A DNA stretch of 64,000 nt, from the NCBI GenBank assembly GCA_027625095.1, contig JAQBXN010000027.1, forward strand, positions 1 through 64,000. The letters are read 5' to 3'. Below the pieces are notes generated by a model. That model was not told the DNA's origin. It saw only the letters and a list, made by a program, of their open reading frames with translations, and did no database searches. This document shows positions 34,103 to 42,393 of the stretch, piece by piece. The stretch comes from Planctomycetota bacterium (GTDB lineage: Bacteria > Planctomycetota > PUPC01 > JACPCR01). Made by a program: the position numbers and the translations under genes. Numbering within the stretch: the stretch's first letter is position 1; each line of letters begins with the position of its first letter.

Positions 34103-35122
34103 ATGGACTCACCTAGCAAAATTATGGAAGCAACTGATCCTCAGCCTGTTATCGAATTGGCCACCTCTTACTGGCGGTCGGCCACTTTCCTGGCTGCGAA
34201 CAAACTTGGTTTGTTTGCAAAGCTCGGTGATATGTCTTTGACAGCAGCGGAAATAGCGTCTGCAATCGGGGCTCGGACAGATAATGTGGAGGGGCTTCTG
34301 AGGGCCTTGTGTTCCCTTAAATTGCTGCGGAAGGAGGGTGAACACTACGCAAACACGCCCACAGCAAAGGTATTTCTGGTACCGGGGCGTTCAACCTATC
34401 TCGGTGAAGCGATTCAATACATGCAGGATGTGTATCATGCATGGGGCAACCTTTCCGAGGCCATATCGAACGGCGGCCCAGCCACCTCCCCTCAACTTCA
34501 GCTCGGGGGCGACAACTCAAAGACCCGCAGCTTCGTGCTCGGAATGCACAACCGAGCCCTTGCAATAGCCCCCGGTATCGTTGAAAAAGTGGATTTGACC
34601 GGCATGCGTAAACTCTTCGATGTCGGCGGCGGTCCAGGCACTTACTCGCTTCTCTTTTGCACGAAGTATCCGGACCTGAGAAGTGAAGTACTCGACTTGC
34701 CTGCTGTAGTCAGTGTTGCCAGGGAAATCGTTGCTGAGTGGCAGATGAATTCGAGGGTCGAGTTCCGATGTGGCAGTTACCTGGATGATAAATTTGGAGA
34801 AGAAAACGACGCGGTCCTTATGTCAGGGATTCTGCATCGCGAGACCGCTGAAACCTGCCGGCAGATCATCTGCCGTGCAGCAGATTCGGTAAAGTCAGGC
34901 GGGATCTGTGTGGCAGCAGATGTCTTTCTCAACGCTGAAAAGGACGGTCCTGAAATGGCTACCCTGTTCGCTCTCAATATGTTTTTGACCAGCGATTCCG
35001 GCGGAGCGCATTCCTGGACGGAAATCGAATCATGGATGGAGGAAGCAGGACTAAAGAATCTGGAAACGATTCACTTGGACCCACCCGCACCGCACACCAT
35101 CGTTGTCGGGCGAAAAGCATGA
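34103..35122 (+). CDS. SAM-dependent O-methyltransferase, hydroxyneurosporene/OMT family
   Basis: A 339-aa enzyme with the plant-OMT-like layout. The N-terminal ~100 residues form a winged-helix dimerisation domain (FLAANKLGLFAKLGDMSLTAAEIA). The catalytic domain starts at LFDVGGGPGTYSLLF, the SAM-binding glycine motif (~174-188), and contains SEVLDLPAVVSVA and DDKFGEENDAVLMSGILHRE. The catalytic His in members of this family lies in the equivalent of ILHRE. It transfers a methyl group from SAM to an oxygen, possibly of a quinone, polyketide or carotenoid. It is the first gene of a compact run of plus-strand genes with the YdjY and gpsA genes. Confidence 0.85.
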   Translation: MDSPSKIMEATDPQPVIELATSYWRSATFLAANKLGLFAKLGDMSLTAAEIASAIGARTDNVEGLLRALCSLKLLRKEGEHYANTPTAKVFLVPGRSTYLGEAIQYMQDVYHAWGNLSEAISNGGPATSPQLQLGGDNSKTRSFVLGMHNRALAIAPGIVEKVDLTGMRKLFDVGGGPGTYSLLFCTKYPDLRSEVLDLPAVVSVAREIVAEWQMNSRVEFRCGSYLDDKFGEENDAVLMSGILHRETAETCRQIICRAADSVKSGGICVAADVFLNAEKDGPEMATLFALNMFLTSDSGGAHSWTEIESWMEEAGLKNLETIHLDPPAPHTIVVGRKA

Positions 35123-35202
35123 ACCGGGATAAGAGTCTGAATAAAACAGATAGTAATTTTCAAACTCTTCACGGGCCTTACCGAAATAACGAACGCCCCC
35201 AA

Positions 35203-35910
35203 ATGCCTGAGAGTTCATTTTACTCATTACTCATTACTTATTACGCCGCGCTCTTCCTGCTATTAAGCACTTCCGCCGCAGAGCAATCTTCGGCCAAAGT
35301 CACCTTCCCGGGCATCCGCGTATTTCCCTCCGAAAAGCGAGTCGAGGTCGATGCCAAGCTCTCCCTGAACGAGGGTATCATCGAGTTCCTCCTGGTGCAG
35401 ACGGAGGGCAAGGACTACGAAAGTTTCCTCGTGACCGAAGCTAAGGCATCGCATCTCAACGTAGCGCTCGGCCTGATCGGACTGAAAAAGAAAGAAGTTG
35501 AGCTTACAAAGGAAGGCATGGTCAAGAGCGTTCCCGGACATGCGCTTATCGACGGTGCAGCCACGATTCAGCTCAGGTGGGAATGGAGAGGTAAGAAATC
35601 AACCTCTGCTGTTGAAGATCTGTGGATACGTCGTTCTACAAAAAAGACCCCGCCGCCCGCGCCATGGATATATGTCGGTTCACGCATTCGGGATATTGAA
35701 GGTGTGGGTAAGGTCTTCGGCGGGGATTATGAAAAGGTCTTGGCGGGCGTTTGGTATGATCCGTCTGCGGTACTGAATTACTCTGTTTCCGCACGTAACC
35801 CTTACTGGGGTGATGACGCAGGATTCATGGTGAATAAAGATGAGGCACCGCCCTTGGGCACGCTGATCACGGTCATTATTACTCCTTGGAAAAACGAGGA
35901 CGGCAAATGA
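35203..35910 (+). CDS. Exported YdjY-domain protein
   Basis: From ATG 35203 this is 235 aa, starting with a signal peptide SFYSLLITYYAALFLLLSTSA. The YdjY domain follows: IRVFPSEKRVEVDAKLSLNEG, IIEFLLVQTEGKDYESFLVT and SHLNVALGLIGL. Such proteins are typical of planctomycete/Verrucomicrobia surfaces and have no known enzyme activity. An alternative ATG at 35119 overlaps the methyltransferase stop by ATGA and would add 28 residues ahead of the signal; I prefer 35203, but coupling to the upstream gene speaks for the earlier start. The signal-peptide codons contain a tandem TTACTCATTACTCATTAC run. The stop overlaps the gpsA start. Confidence 0.72.
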   Translation: MPESSFYSLLITYYAALFLLLSTSAAEQSSAKVTFPGIRVFPSEKRVEVDAKLSLNEGIIEFLLVQTEGKDYESFLVTEAKASHLNVALGLIGLKKKEVELTKEGMVKSVPGHALIDGAATIQLRWEWRGKKSTSAVEDLWIRRSTKKTPPPAPWIYVGSRIRDIEGVGKVFGGDYEKVLAGVWYDPSAVLNYSVSARNPYWGDDAGFMVNKDEAPPLGTLITVIITPWKNEDGK

Positions 35911-36914
35911 AAAAAGTGACCGTCTTAGGCACCGGCGGATGGGGAACTGCCATTGCCATCCACCTCAGAAACCAGGGCTGCTCGGTCACTCTGTGGGGCA
36001 GGGATCCGGAATACGTAGCGCAGATAAACGAGACCCGAGTGAACGAGCGTTACCTTCCCGGAACGACGATTCCGCCGGAGATCGCCATTAGAGGTGACGC
36101 GGAGAAATCTCTGAAGGGGGCTGAACTCGTCCTTGAAGCCATCCCCTTGCAGAGCCTGCGCACAATTCTGAAACGTATTGCTCCGGTCTATCCGGCAGGC
36201 GTCCCGATGATCAACTGTTCGAAGGGCATTGAGGGGCAAACCTTGATGCGCGGGTCAGAGATCATTCGGGATGTGCTTGGAGATATCCCGGTCGGCGCGC
36301 TTTCCGGACCAAGCCATTGTGAGGAGGTGGTGCATGGCCGGCCCACTGGAGTCGTCATAGCGTCCTCCGATCCCAGGCTCGCGGAACAGGTGCAGTTGTT
36401 GTTTACCGGCAGAAATTTTCGTGCTTACACAAATACGGACCTGGTTGGAGTAGAGCTGGGCGGTGCAGTAAAGAACGTCATCGCCATCGCTGCCGGCATC
36501 TGTGACGGGCTCGGTTACGGTGACAATTCGAAGGCCGCTCTTGTCACCCGCGGTCTTTCTGAATTGGTGCGACTCGGGCAGGCCATGGGCGCTGAGCCGC
36601 AGACCTTTCTCGGCCTGGCCGGTGTCGGCGATCTTTACACCACCTGTGCGTCTCCCTATGGACGTAACCGTGCCGTTGGAGAACGACTCGGGAGTGGTGA
36701 GACCCTCGACGAAATCCGAAAATCCATGAAGCAGATTGCTGAAGGTGTCGAAACAACAAAGTCGCTGCGAGACCTTAGCATTAAACATCAGGTCGAAATG
36801 CCTATCTGCGAGGAGGTCTACGCAGTCCTCTTTCATGCGAAGAGCCCGGCAGAGGCAGTGCGGGATCTGATGAGCCGCGAGCCCAGAGCAGAGCATGAAG
36901 TGCCGGGTAATTGA
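35907..36914 (+). CDS. gpsA: NAD(P)-dependent glycerol-3-phosphate dehydrogenase GpsA
   Basis: A 335-aa cytoplasmic enzyme that reduces dihydroxyacetone phosphate to sn-glycerol-3-phosphate for phospholipid synthesis. The N-terminal Rossmann motif is VTVLGTGGWGTAIAIHL (~4-20). ALSGPSHCEEVVHGRP and VGVELGGAVKNVIAIAAG (with the catalytic Lys) follow, then DNSKAALVTRGLSELVRLG and GLAGVGDLYTTCASPYGRNR, the full GpsA signature set. Length is normal. The start overlaps the preceding YdjY stop in ATGA. It supplies the backbone that the AGPS-like and GDPD genes of this window would also act on, though the loci are far apart. Confidence 0.97.
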   Translation: MKKVTVLGTGGWGTAIAIHLRNQGCSVTLWGRDPEYVAQINETRVNERYLPGTTIPPEIAIRGDAEKSLKGAELVLEAIPLQSLRTILKRIAPVYPAGVPMINCSKGIEGQTLMRGSEIIRDVLGDIPVGALSGPSHCEEVVHGRPTGVVIASSDPRLAEQVQLLFTGRNFRAYTNTDLVGVELGGAVKNVIAIAAGICDGLGYGDNSKAALVTRGLSELVRLGQAMGAEPQTFLGLAGVGDLYTTCASPYGRNRAVGERLGSGETLDEIRKSMKQIAEGVETTKSLRDLSIKHQVEMPICEEVYAVLFHAKSPAEAVRDLMSREPRAEHEVPGN

Positions 36915-36919
36915 GCCGG

Positions 36920-37024
36920 GGTTGGAGTAACGGCTTTAACCGGGTTTGGATTTTTGAAGAACACAATTCTGTTTGACTCGCATGGCATACGTTGCAGAAC
37001 CCGGCTAAAGCCGTTACTCCAACC
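36920..37024. repeat. 105-base element with 27-bp inverted ends
   Basis: GGTTGGAGTAACGGCTTTAA (continuing CCGGGTT) faces its reverse complement ending GCCGTTACTCCAACC, one mismatch in 27, with a 51-base centre. It fills the gpsA-DUF2851 gap. A T-rich run (TTGTTTTT) adjoins the right arm, so a terminator role for gpsA is possible as well. No target-site duplication is clear. The ends look like those of a MITE or REP pair. Confidence 0.8.
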
Positions 37025-37057
37025 TTGTTTTTGCTGGTCCTGATTCCCCATTTCCCC

Positions 37058-38566
37058 ATGCATCGTTTCACCGAACGCTACCGCACCGTCATTGAAAAAG
37101 CATCGGGCGTCGCCGAGCCGCGGCTGAACTATCGCGGCATGCAAATTCGTGAACGTGTGGTGCGGTGCATCTGGTACGGCCAATATTTAGCTGCCGACTC
37201 TTTAACCACCGTCGATGGCGAATCAGTTCGGGTGGTCACGCCCGGATGGTGGAATGTGGAATCAGGCCCGGATTTTTTCAAAGCCGAACTGGTCTTCGGT
37301 GACGGCGAAGTTCAGCGTGGCGATGTTGAAATCCATCTGGAGCCATCCGGCTGGTACCAGCACAGTCATCAGGACGACCCTGCGTATAACAATGTCCTCT
37401 TACATGTGGTGCTTTGGAATGACAGCGATGATGACTTCATCGTGAATCAGGCCGGCCAGCCCATTCGACAGCTCGTCATTGAAGACAACATAGAAGGCGA
37501 TTTGACAGAGCTGCTCAGTGTCCTCGATCAGGGCGATTTCCCTCGGCCGGAGGGGGCTACAGCAGGGCTTTGCCATCAGTATCTTGAGGAGGGTACGGTG
37601 AGCGAAGGGTGGGTGGGTGATTTCCTCGATAATGCGGGAGATGAACGCATCCTCCGTAAGGCTCAGTACTTTGGCTATCGAGCAAAAATCGTCGGAGAAG
37701 ACCAGATTTTTTATGAACTCCTCATGCAGGCCCTTGGCTACAAAAAGAACAAGCAGCCTTTTGAGGAACTCGCCCGCGAAGCCACGCTGAAGAAGCTCCG
37801 CAATGTACTTCCTTCCGGTGTGAAAGCCGTCCAGGCCGCGCTTTACCATGCAGCAGGCTTTATGCCCCTCGAGCAATTTCTTCCGGGGATGCCTGATCGT
37901 GAAACTTATGAACTGGTCAGGGAATACCGGGAGGAACTTACCACCACAACAGGCATCGAATCGAATGCGCTTGAGGCCTCCTGGAACTTCTCAGGGACAC
38001 GTCCGGTAAACTTCCCCCAACGTCGCATCGCGGGCGTGGCCCATTTTATTCATCGTTACCACGACGACGGATTGCTCAACAGCGTTCGCCAGGCTTTGCC
38101 ACAGGCAATTGTTCAAAAGGATGGTTTCCTGGTTCGGAAAGATATCGGGCAGATCATGAAAGCTGTCGATTCCATGTTTGCTGATCTCAAGGATCCTTAC
38201 TGGGGCCTGCGCTGTAAATTCGGCGGCAAGGAAACGAAGGCTCCGATGCGTCTGATCGGCAAGGAAAGGGTGGAGATCATTCTCATAAACGTCCTCCTGC
38301 CGGCACTGCTGGAGATGGCTCGCAAAGACCGGGATGAACGTCTGGAATCGTTCCTCCATCAGCTCTACGACCAGATGCCGCCGCTGCCGGAATCGAGCGT
38401 CACCCGCTTCATGGTGGATCGGGTGCTCGGAGGATCGGAGAGAGCGAAACGCCTGATCACAAACGCCCGCCGCCAGCAGGGCCTTTACCAATTATTCAAT
38501 GACTTTGAACGCGATGATCGCAGTTGCCAGGACTGCGCTTTCGCACGCGCAATGCTGATGACGTGA
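37058..38566 (+). CDS. DUF2851 family protein
   Basis: A 502-aa protein of DUF2851. The hallmark is WWNVESGPDFFKAELVFGDG followed by RGDVEIHLEPSGWYQHSHQD and AYNNVLLHVVLW, a pattern with conserved His and Glu suggestive of a metal site. The C-terminal half has RPVNFPQRRIAGVAHFI and ends with a Cys cluster (CQDCAFAR). Function is unknown; the family is widespread in Bacteroidetes and PVC genomes. ATG 37058 is chosen over 36992 because the extra N-terminus is encoded by the adjacent inverted repeat. No RBS is visible. Confidence 0.88.
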   Translation: MHRFTERYRTVIEKASGVAEPRLNYRGMQIRERVVRCIWYGQYLAADSLTTVDGESVRVVTPGWWNVESGPDFFKAELVFGDGEVQRGDVEIHLEPSGWYQHSHQDDPAYNNVLLHVVLWNDSDDDFIVNQAGQPIRQLVIEDNIEGDLTELLSVLDQGDFPRPEGATAGLCHQYLEEGTVSEGWVGDFLDNAGDERILRKAQYFGYRAKIVGEDQIFYELLMQALGYKKNKQPFEELAREATLKKLRNVLPSGVKAVQAALYHAAGFMPLEQFLPGMPDRETYELVREYREELTTTTGIESNALEASWNFSGTRPVNFPQRRIAGVAHFIHRYHDDGLLNSVRQALPQAIVQKDGFLVRKDIGQIMKAVDSMFADLKDPYWGLRCKFGGKETKAPMRLIGKERVEIILINVLLPALLEMARKDRDERLESFLHQLYDQMPPLPESSVTRFMVDRVLGGSERAKRLITNARRQQGLYQLFNDFERDDRSCQDCAFARAMLMT

Positions 38567-38597
38567 TGTTACAACTTTCCGAAAACAGGACACAAAC

Positions 38598-41500
38598 ATG
38601 AATTCACGACCTCCCTTCTCCATTCTGATTCTGCCGGCCTGCCTCTCAGTCCTGCATGCCGAAAGCTTTCAGCCCAGTCAGCCGCAGAACATTCCTTCCG
38701 ATGCATGGCAAACGTCTGGAGAGGGCGTCAAAGAGGGCGATAGCGAATTCGTGCAGAAGGGCAGGGCAGCTTTCACCTTATCACTGGCTGATACTCGCTC
38801 CCCCAATTATTTGCTTCGTGGCGAATTCCTCCTGCCTGAACCTGGTGCGTCGTTTTCAGTAGCCGGTGGTATTCAGGAGGTTGACGGAAAAACACTTTCG
38901 GCCCGTGGGAATATTGCCCTGATGGGTGACGGTAAGACTTTGAGATTGGGGCGTGAAAAGCCACAAATCGAAAATGTCACGACTGCCTGGCAGCCATTCG
39001 AACTTGGCCGTATCGGTAAAACTGCGCAGATTTCATTGGCAGGGATGGCCGTCCCGGCAAACCCGCTTCCCTCGGCGGGAGGCGGTTGCTCGGTCACTCT
39101 AATTAAGGGTGCAAGAGTCAGGAATCTGTCTGTTCTGTCACTGCCCACTGGCTTTTTTCCGCTGTCAATGCAAGACAAGGCTAATACAAACGTCAGCTAC
39201 CTGGAATCATTACCCAGGGGAATGAATTCTTTCAGAGACATCCCATTTCTCTTCTCTGATAAGGCAGAGGCCAACGCCCTCGACGTGGCGTCCTCTATGA
39301 GCGGGCTGAAAGAACCCATTCGGCTCAAGTACACTTACCTTCATCAAAATGGCACAAACGCGAACGGCCGAATTGTGCTGCCTGTCCCCGGTGACCAGTA
39401 CTCCGCGCTGCATCTGGTTGCATTCTCCGGCAGTCGGGATGGTCATGTGCCGCGGATGACGGTGAGTATTGGTTACTTCGGTGGCGCTTCCGGTATTCTG
39501 CATCACCAGGTTGTTGCCGTACCGGAACTCGGCGGGAAAGACAAAGTTCCGTTCCTCGAAGCAAGCATCCTGGTCAAGCTCAAGGACGGTAAGAGTGGTT
39601 ATCTGCACTACCTGCGAGTCCCGATGCCGCAGAGTGGCAACGTTCGTGAGTTTGAATCTCTAAGCATCGAGTTCACACGCGACATCAATGTTCACCTCCC
39701 TGTCCCCGACCCGTTCGAGTTTGGTAATCTGCCTGCAGGGAAGCCCAGTGACGTTCATCTGCTTGCAGCAACTCTTGAGAGTTCACCGCTGCTGTTTACC
39801 CACATTTCCGATGAGCCGGGGAATGTCTTTTCCGACAAACAGAAAGCGATATTCAAGTGCGCCGTGACGAACCGCGGAAAGGAGAAGATATCTGCACGAG
39901 TCTTCGCCAACTGTTCGGGGCCGGGCACGGGCGAACAGCATGGAATTGACCATAAGGCGTGGACCGAAGACATAAAAATCGAGATCGGTCCGGGTGAGAC
40001 AAGAGAAGTTCCGCTCGATGTTACACCCGAGAGGCGAGGCTGGTACTCTTGCGCGATTGGCGTCGAAGCGGATGGCCGAGTCCTTCAGCAGCGCGATACC
40101 ACATTCGCCGTTCTTGCCCCGGATACGCGCAAGGCAAAAGAGGACTCACCGTTCGGCGTCTGGGCCTTCTGGTTGCCGCACAGTGTGAAATTTGGCGGCC
40201 AGAAACAGATCGACGATATCGCCAGTCTGATTCAGAAAGGCGGCTGGCGTTGGACCTACGGCGGCAGGCCTGTAGTAAGTCGCAACAATAAGCCGGAAGA
40301 CACAACCCAGGCGATGCACCGCATAAAGGATATTTATGGCATCACCCTGACTCTTCAGAGCCCGCCTAATGGTTATCAGCGTGGTGAAGGCTGGTTTGAC
40401 GAAACGGAGTTTGAGAAGCAGGTCATTCCCTGGTTGAAGACCTCACAGGAGAATCGAATCGATAACTACTACAAAGTGATGCACGAATCGCGATCTTCTA
40501 CAGACATCGTCCGACGCGTCAGCGAGACCCTTGGCGGCAGCGAGTACGACATGCCCGATGCTGAAAAGGAAAAACTCAAAAAGCAGTTCGAGAACGTGAA
40601 GAAATATTGTGCTGCAATCAAGAAGGCAGATCCGCAGGCCAAAATTGTCCTGATTAACGATTATCCGTCCGTCGGCATTGAATTCATGAAGCTTGGCATG
40701 CCTGCCGAGTACTTCGATGCCTGGGGAAGCGAAGGCGCCATGTTCATGCGTCAGCCAGAACGTCAGCCGGACTGGCTCTGCCTGCTCGGGCAGGTGAATA
40801 TATGGAAACGTGCTCAAAAGAAATACGGCTACAGCAAACCGGTCTGGTTTACCGAGGCACTCTATCACGGCACGAACCCGGGTAACCTTACCCTGCACCA
40901 GCAGGCCGTCATAGGCGTCCGCGAAGCCATGCTGGCTCTGGCAAACGGCATTGAACGTCTTGCCTCATGTGGCTTGATTAAAGACTCGTCCGATGACTAT
41001 CACTGGAGCAACTGGGGCGCAGGTGGTTACTGCTACCGCGAGCCTGAGATCAATCCAAAACCGAGTTACGCTATGTTTGCCTGGCTTACACAACTCCTCG
41101 ACCAGGCCAGGCCCGCCGGCTTCGTCAAGAGCGACAGCGATGTCCTTCACGTCCTTGACTTTGAGAAAAAGGACGGCTCACACATCTATCCAATCTGGAT
41201 CGTTCGAGGCCTCCACCAGGTCCAACTTGCTATCTCCGGCAGCCCTCAGGTATTCGATGCGTTCGGTAATGTCCTGAACGTAAAGACGCAGGAAGGCGTT
41301 CTCTCCCTCGAAATTTCAGATACACCGGTTTACATCACCGGAGCGACCGTTTCCGGGGTAGTCAGCAACGAGCCTGTTGAACAAGAATCGAAGACTCTTC
41401 CGAACGTGCTGAAATTTGAGAGCACCAGGTTCCAGGTTGTCCAGGCAGCCAATCCAATCCTTGATAACGATTGGGCCGTGCCACGCCTGAAGGGGACGTT

Positions 41501-42215
41501 CGATCTGTCTACACCGGCTGAAGACGGGGTATCTTGCCTGAAGGTAGAACTGCAGGATGACGATGACGCGCGGAAACTCCTGCCACGCTACGTAGAACTC
41601 GCCCTTCCGCAGCCTCTCGAACTGACCGGCCGCCCAATCCAGTTCTCACTCCGGATGAAGGGCAACGGGGGCTGGGGCCGGGTGATGTTCGAACTTGCCG
41701 ACGCAAAAGGACGCATTTGGACCTCCTGCGGAAACCAGTATTCGGGCGCTTCCAATTCTTCGGACAACAAGGGGACTTCCTGGATCAACTTTGAAGGCTG
41801 GAACACCATCACCATGCCGCTGCCTGGCCAGTATCCCGGCGACGACCAATTCGTTCATCGTCCACACAAATTCGACTGGTGGCCCACCAATACTCCTGAG
41901 GCTATCGAGATCGAAAAGACCTATCAGGAGTCATTGAAAAAACACGAGGTCGCGCTCAAGGAACACGAGATCGCATTGCAAGCCTACGAGGCCCTGAAAG
42001 CGAAAGCCCTTGAAGAAAAGAAGCCTATCCCAGTCCCCCCCAAGGCGCCCGGCGGCCCACGGAAGCCGCATCCTGGCCATGAGCCCGTCGATTACCCGAT
42101 TAAACTGACCAAGGTCATTGTCTCGATGCGACCGCACATTCTGTATGTGGACGAAGAACGGCCTGTAAAGAACCGTTCCGTGTATCTGGACTGGCTGAGT
42201 GTGGAAGGGGAGTGA
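38598..42215 (+). CDS. Giant secreted protein with glycoside-hydrolase-like core
   Basis: A 1205-aa exported protein. A signal peptide (FSILILPACLSVLHAES) is followed by ~500 residues of beta-rich modules. The central region opens with SPFGVWAFWLPHSVKFGG and runs as a likely TIM barrel to about residue 900; possible acid/base and nucleophile glutamates are E629 in VMHESRS and E752 in VWFTEALYHG, a clan GH-A-like spacing. The C-terminus carries a beta-sandwich (VELALPQPLELTGRPIQFSLRM) interrupted by a ~50-residue charged helix and Pro-rich segment (KKHEVALKEHEIALQAYEAL). AGGA lies 8 bases before the ATG. I could not assign it to a CAZy family; substrate is unknown. Confidence 0.68.
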   Translation: MNSRPPFSILILPACLSVLHAESFQPSQPQNIPSDAWQTSGEGVKEGDSEFVQKGRAAFTLSLADTRSPNYLLRGEFLLPEPGASFSVAGGIQEVDGKTLSARGNIALMGDGKTLRLGREKPQIENVTTAWQPFELGRIGKTAQISLAGMAVPANPLPSAGGGCSVTLIKGARVRNLSVLSLPTGFFPLSMQDKANTNVSYLESLPRGMNSFRDIPFLFSDKAEANALDVASSMSGLKEPIRLKYTYLHQNGTNANGRIVLPVPGDQYSALHLVAFSGSRDGHVPRMTVSIGYFGGASGILHHQVVAVPELGGKDKVPFLEASILVKLKDGKSGYLHYLRVPMPQSGNVREFESLSIEFTRDINVHLPVPDPFEFGNLPAGKPSDVHLLAATLESSPLLFTHISDEPGNVFSDKQKAIFKCAVTNRGKEKISARVFANCSGPGTGEQHGIDHKAWTEDIKIEIGPGETREVPLDVTPERRGWYSCAIGVEADGRVLQQRDTTFAVLAPDTRKAKEDSPFGVWAFWLPHSVKFGGQKQIDDIASLIQKGGWRWTYGGRPVVSRNNKPEDTTQAMHRIKDIYGITLTLQSPPNGYQRGEGWFDETEFEKQVIPWLKTSQENRIDNYYKVMHESRSSTDIVRRVSETLGGSEYDMPDAEKEKLKKQFENVKKYCAAIKKADPQAKIVLINDYPSVGIEFMKLGMPAEYFDAWGSEGAMFMRQPERQPDWLCLLGQVNIWKRAQKKYGYSKPVWFTEALYHGTNPGNLTLHQQAVIGVREAMLALANGIERLASCGLIKDSSDDYHWSNWGAGGYCYREPEINPKPSYAMFAWLTQLLDQARPAGFVKSDSDVLHVLDFEKKDGSHIYPIWIVRGLHQVQLAISGSPQVFDAFGNVLNVKTQEGVLSLEISDTPVYITGATVSGVVSNEPVEQESKTLPNVLKFESTRFQVVQAANPILDNDWAVPRLKGTFDLSTPAEDGVSCLKVELQDDDDARKLLPRYVELALPQPLELTGRPIQFSLRMKGNGGWGRVMFELADAKGRIWTSCGNQYSGASNSSDNKGTSWINFEGWNTITMPLPGQYPGDDQFVHRPHKFDWWPTNTPEAIEIEKTYQESLKKHEVALKEHEIALQAYEALKAKALEEKKPIPVPPKAPGGPRKPHPGHEPVDYPIKLTKVIVSMRPHILYVDEERPVKNRSVYLDWLSVEGE

Positions 42216-42393
42216 CGTATTTCGTGCCTACATTCTGGCGGTATGGAGAGCCATCGTGCCCAAAACCCAAGACCTGGGAGGTCCTGACAGACCGAGCCGG
42301 GAGGGATGTTCCGAATTCTTGCCAGTCAAGGCGGTCGGTGAAAGCAGGTAGCCCCGCGCTGTCGCCCTGATCTGTACCTCGAATTTTGTCTTG

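Noticed and set aside
36992-37057. N-terminal extension of DUF2851
   Set aside because: Encoded largely by the right arm of the inverted repeat; ATG 37058 starts the likely protein.
42216-42393. Terminator between the giant secreted protein and the methyltransferase gene
   Set aside because: No hairpin with T-run was found in this 178-base convergent gap.
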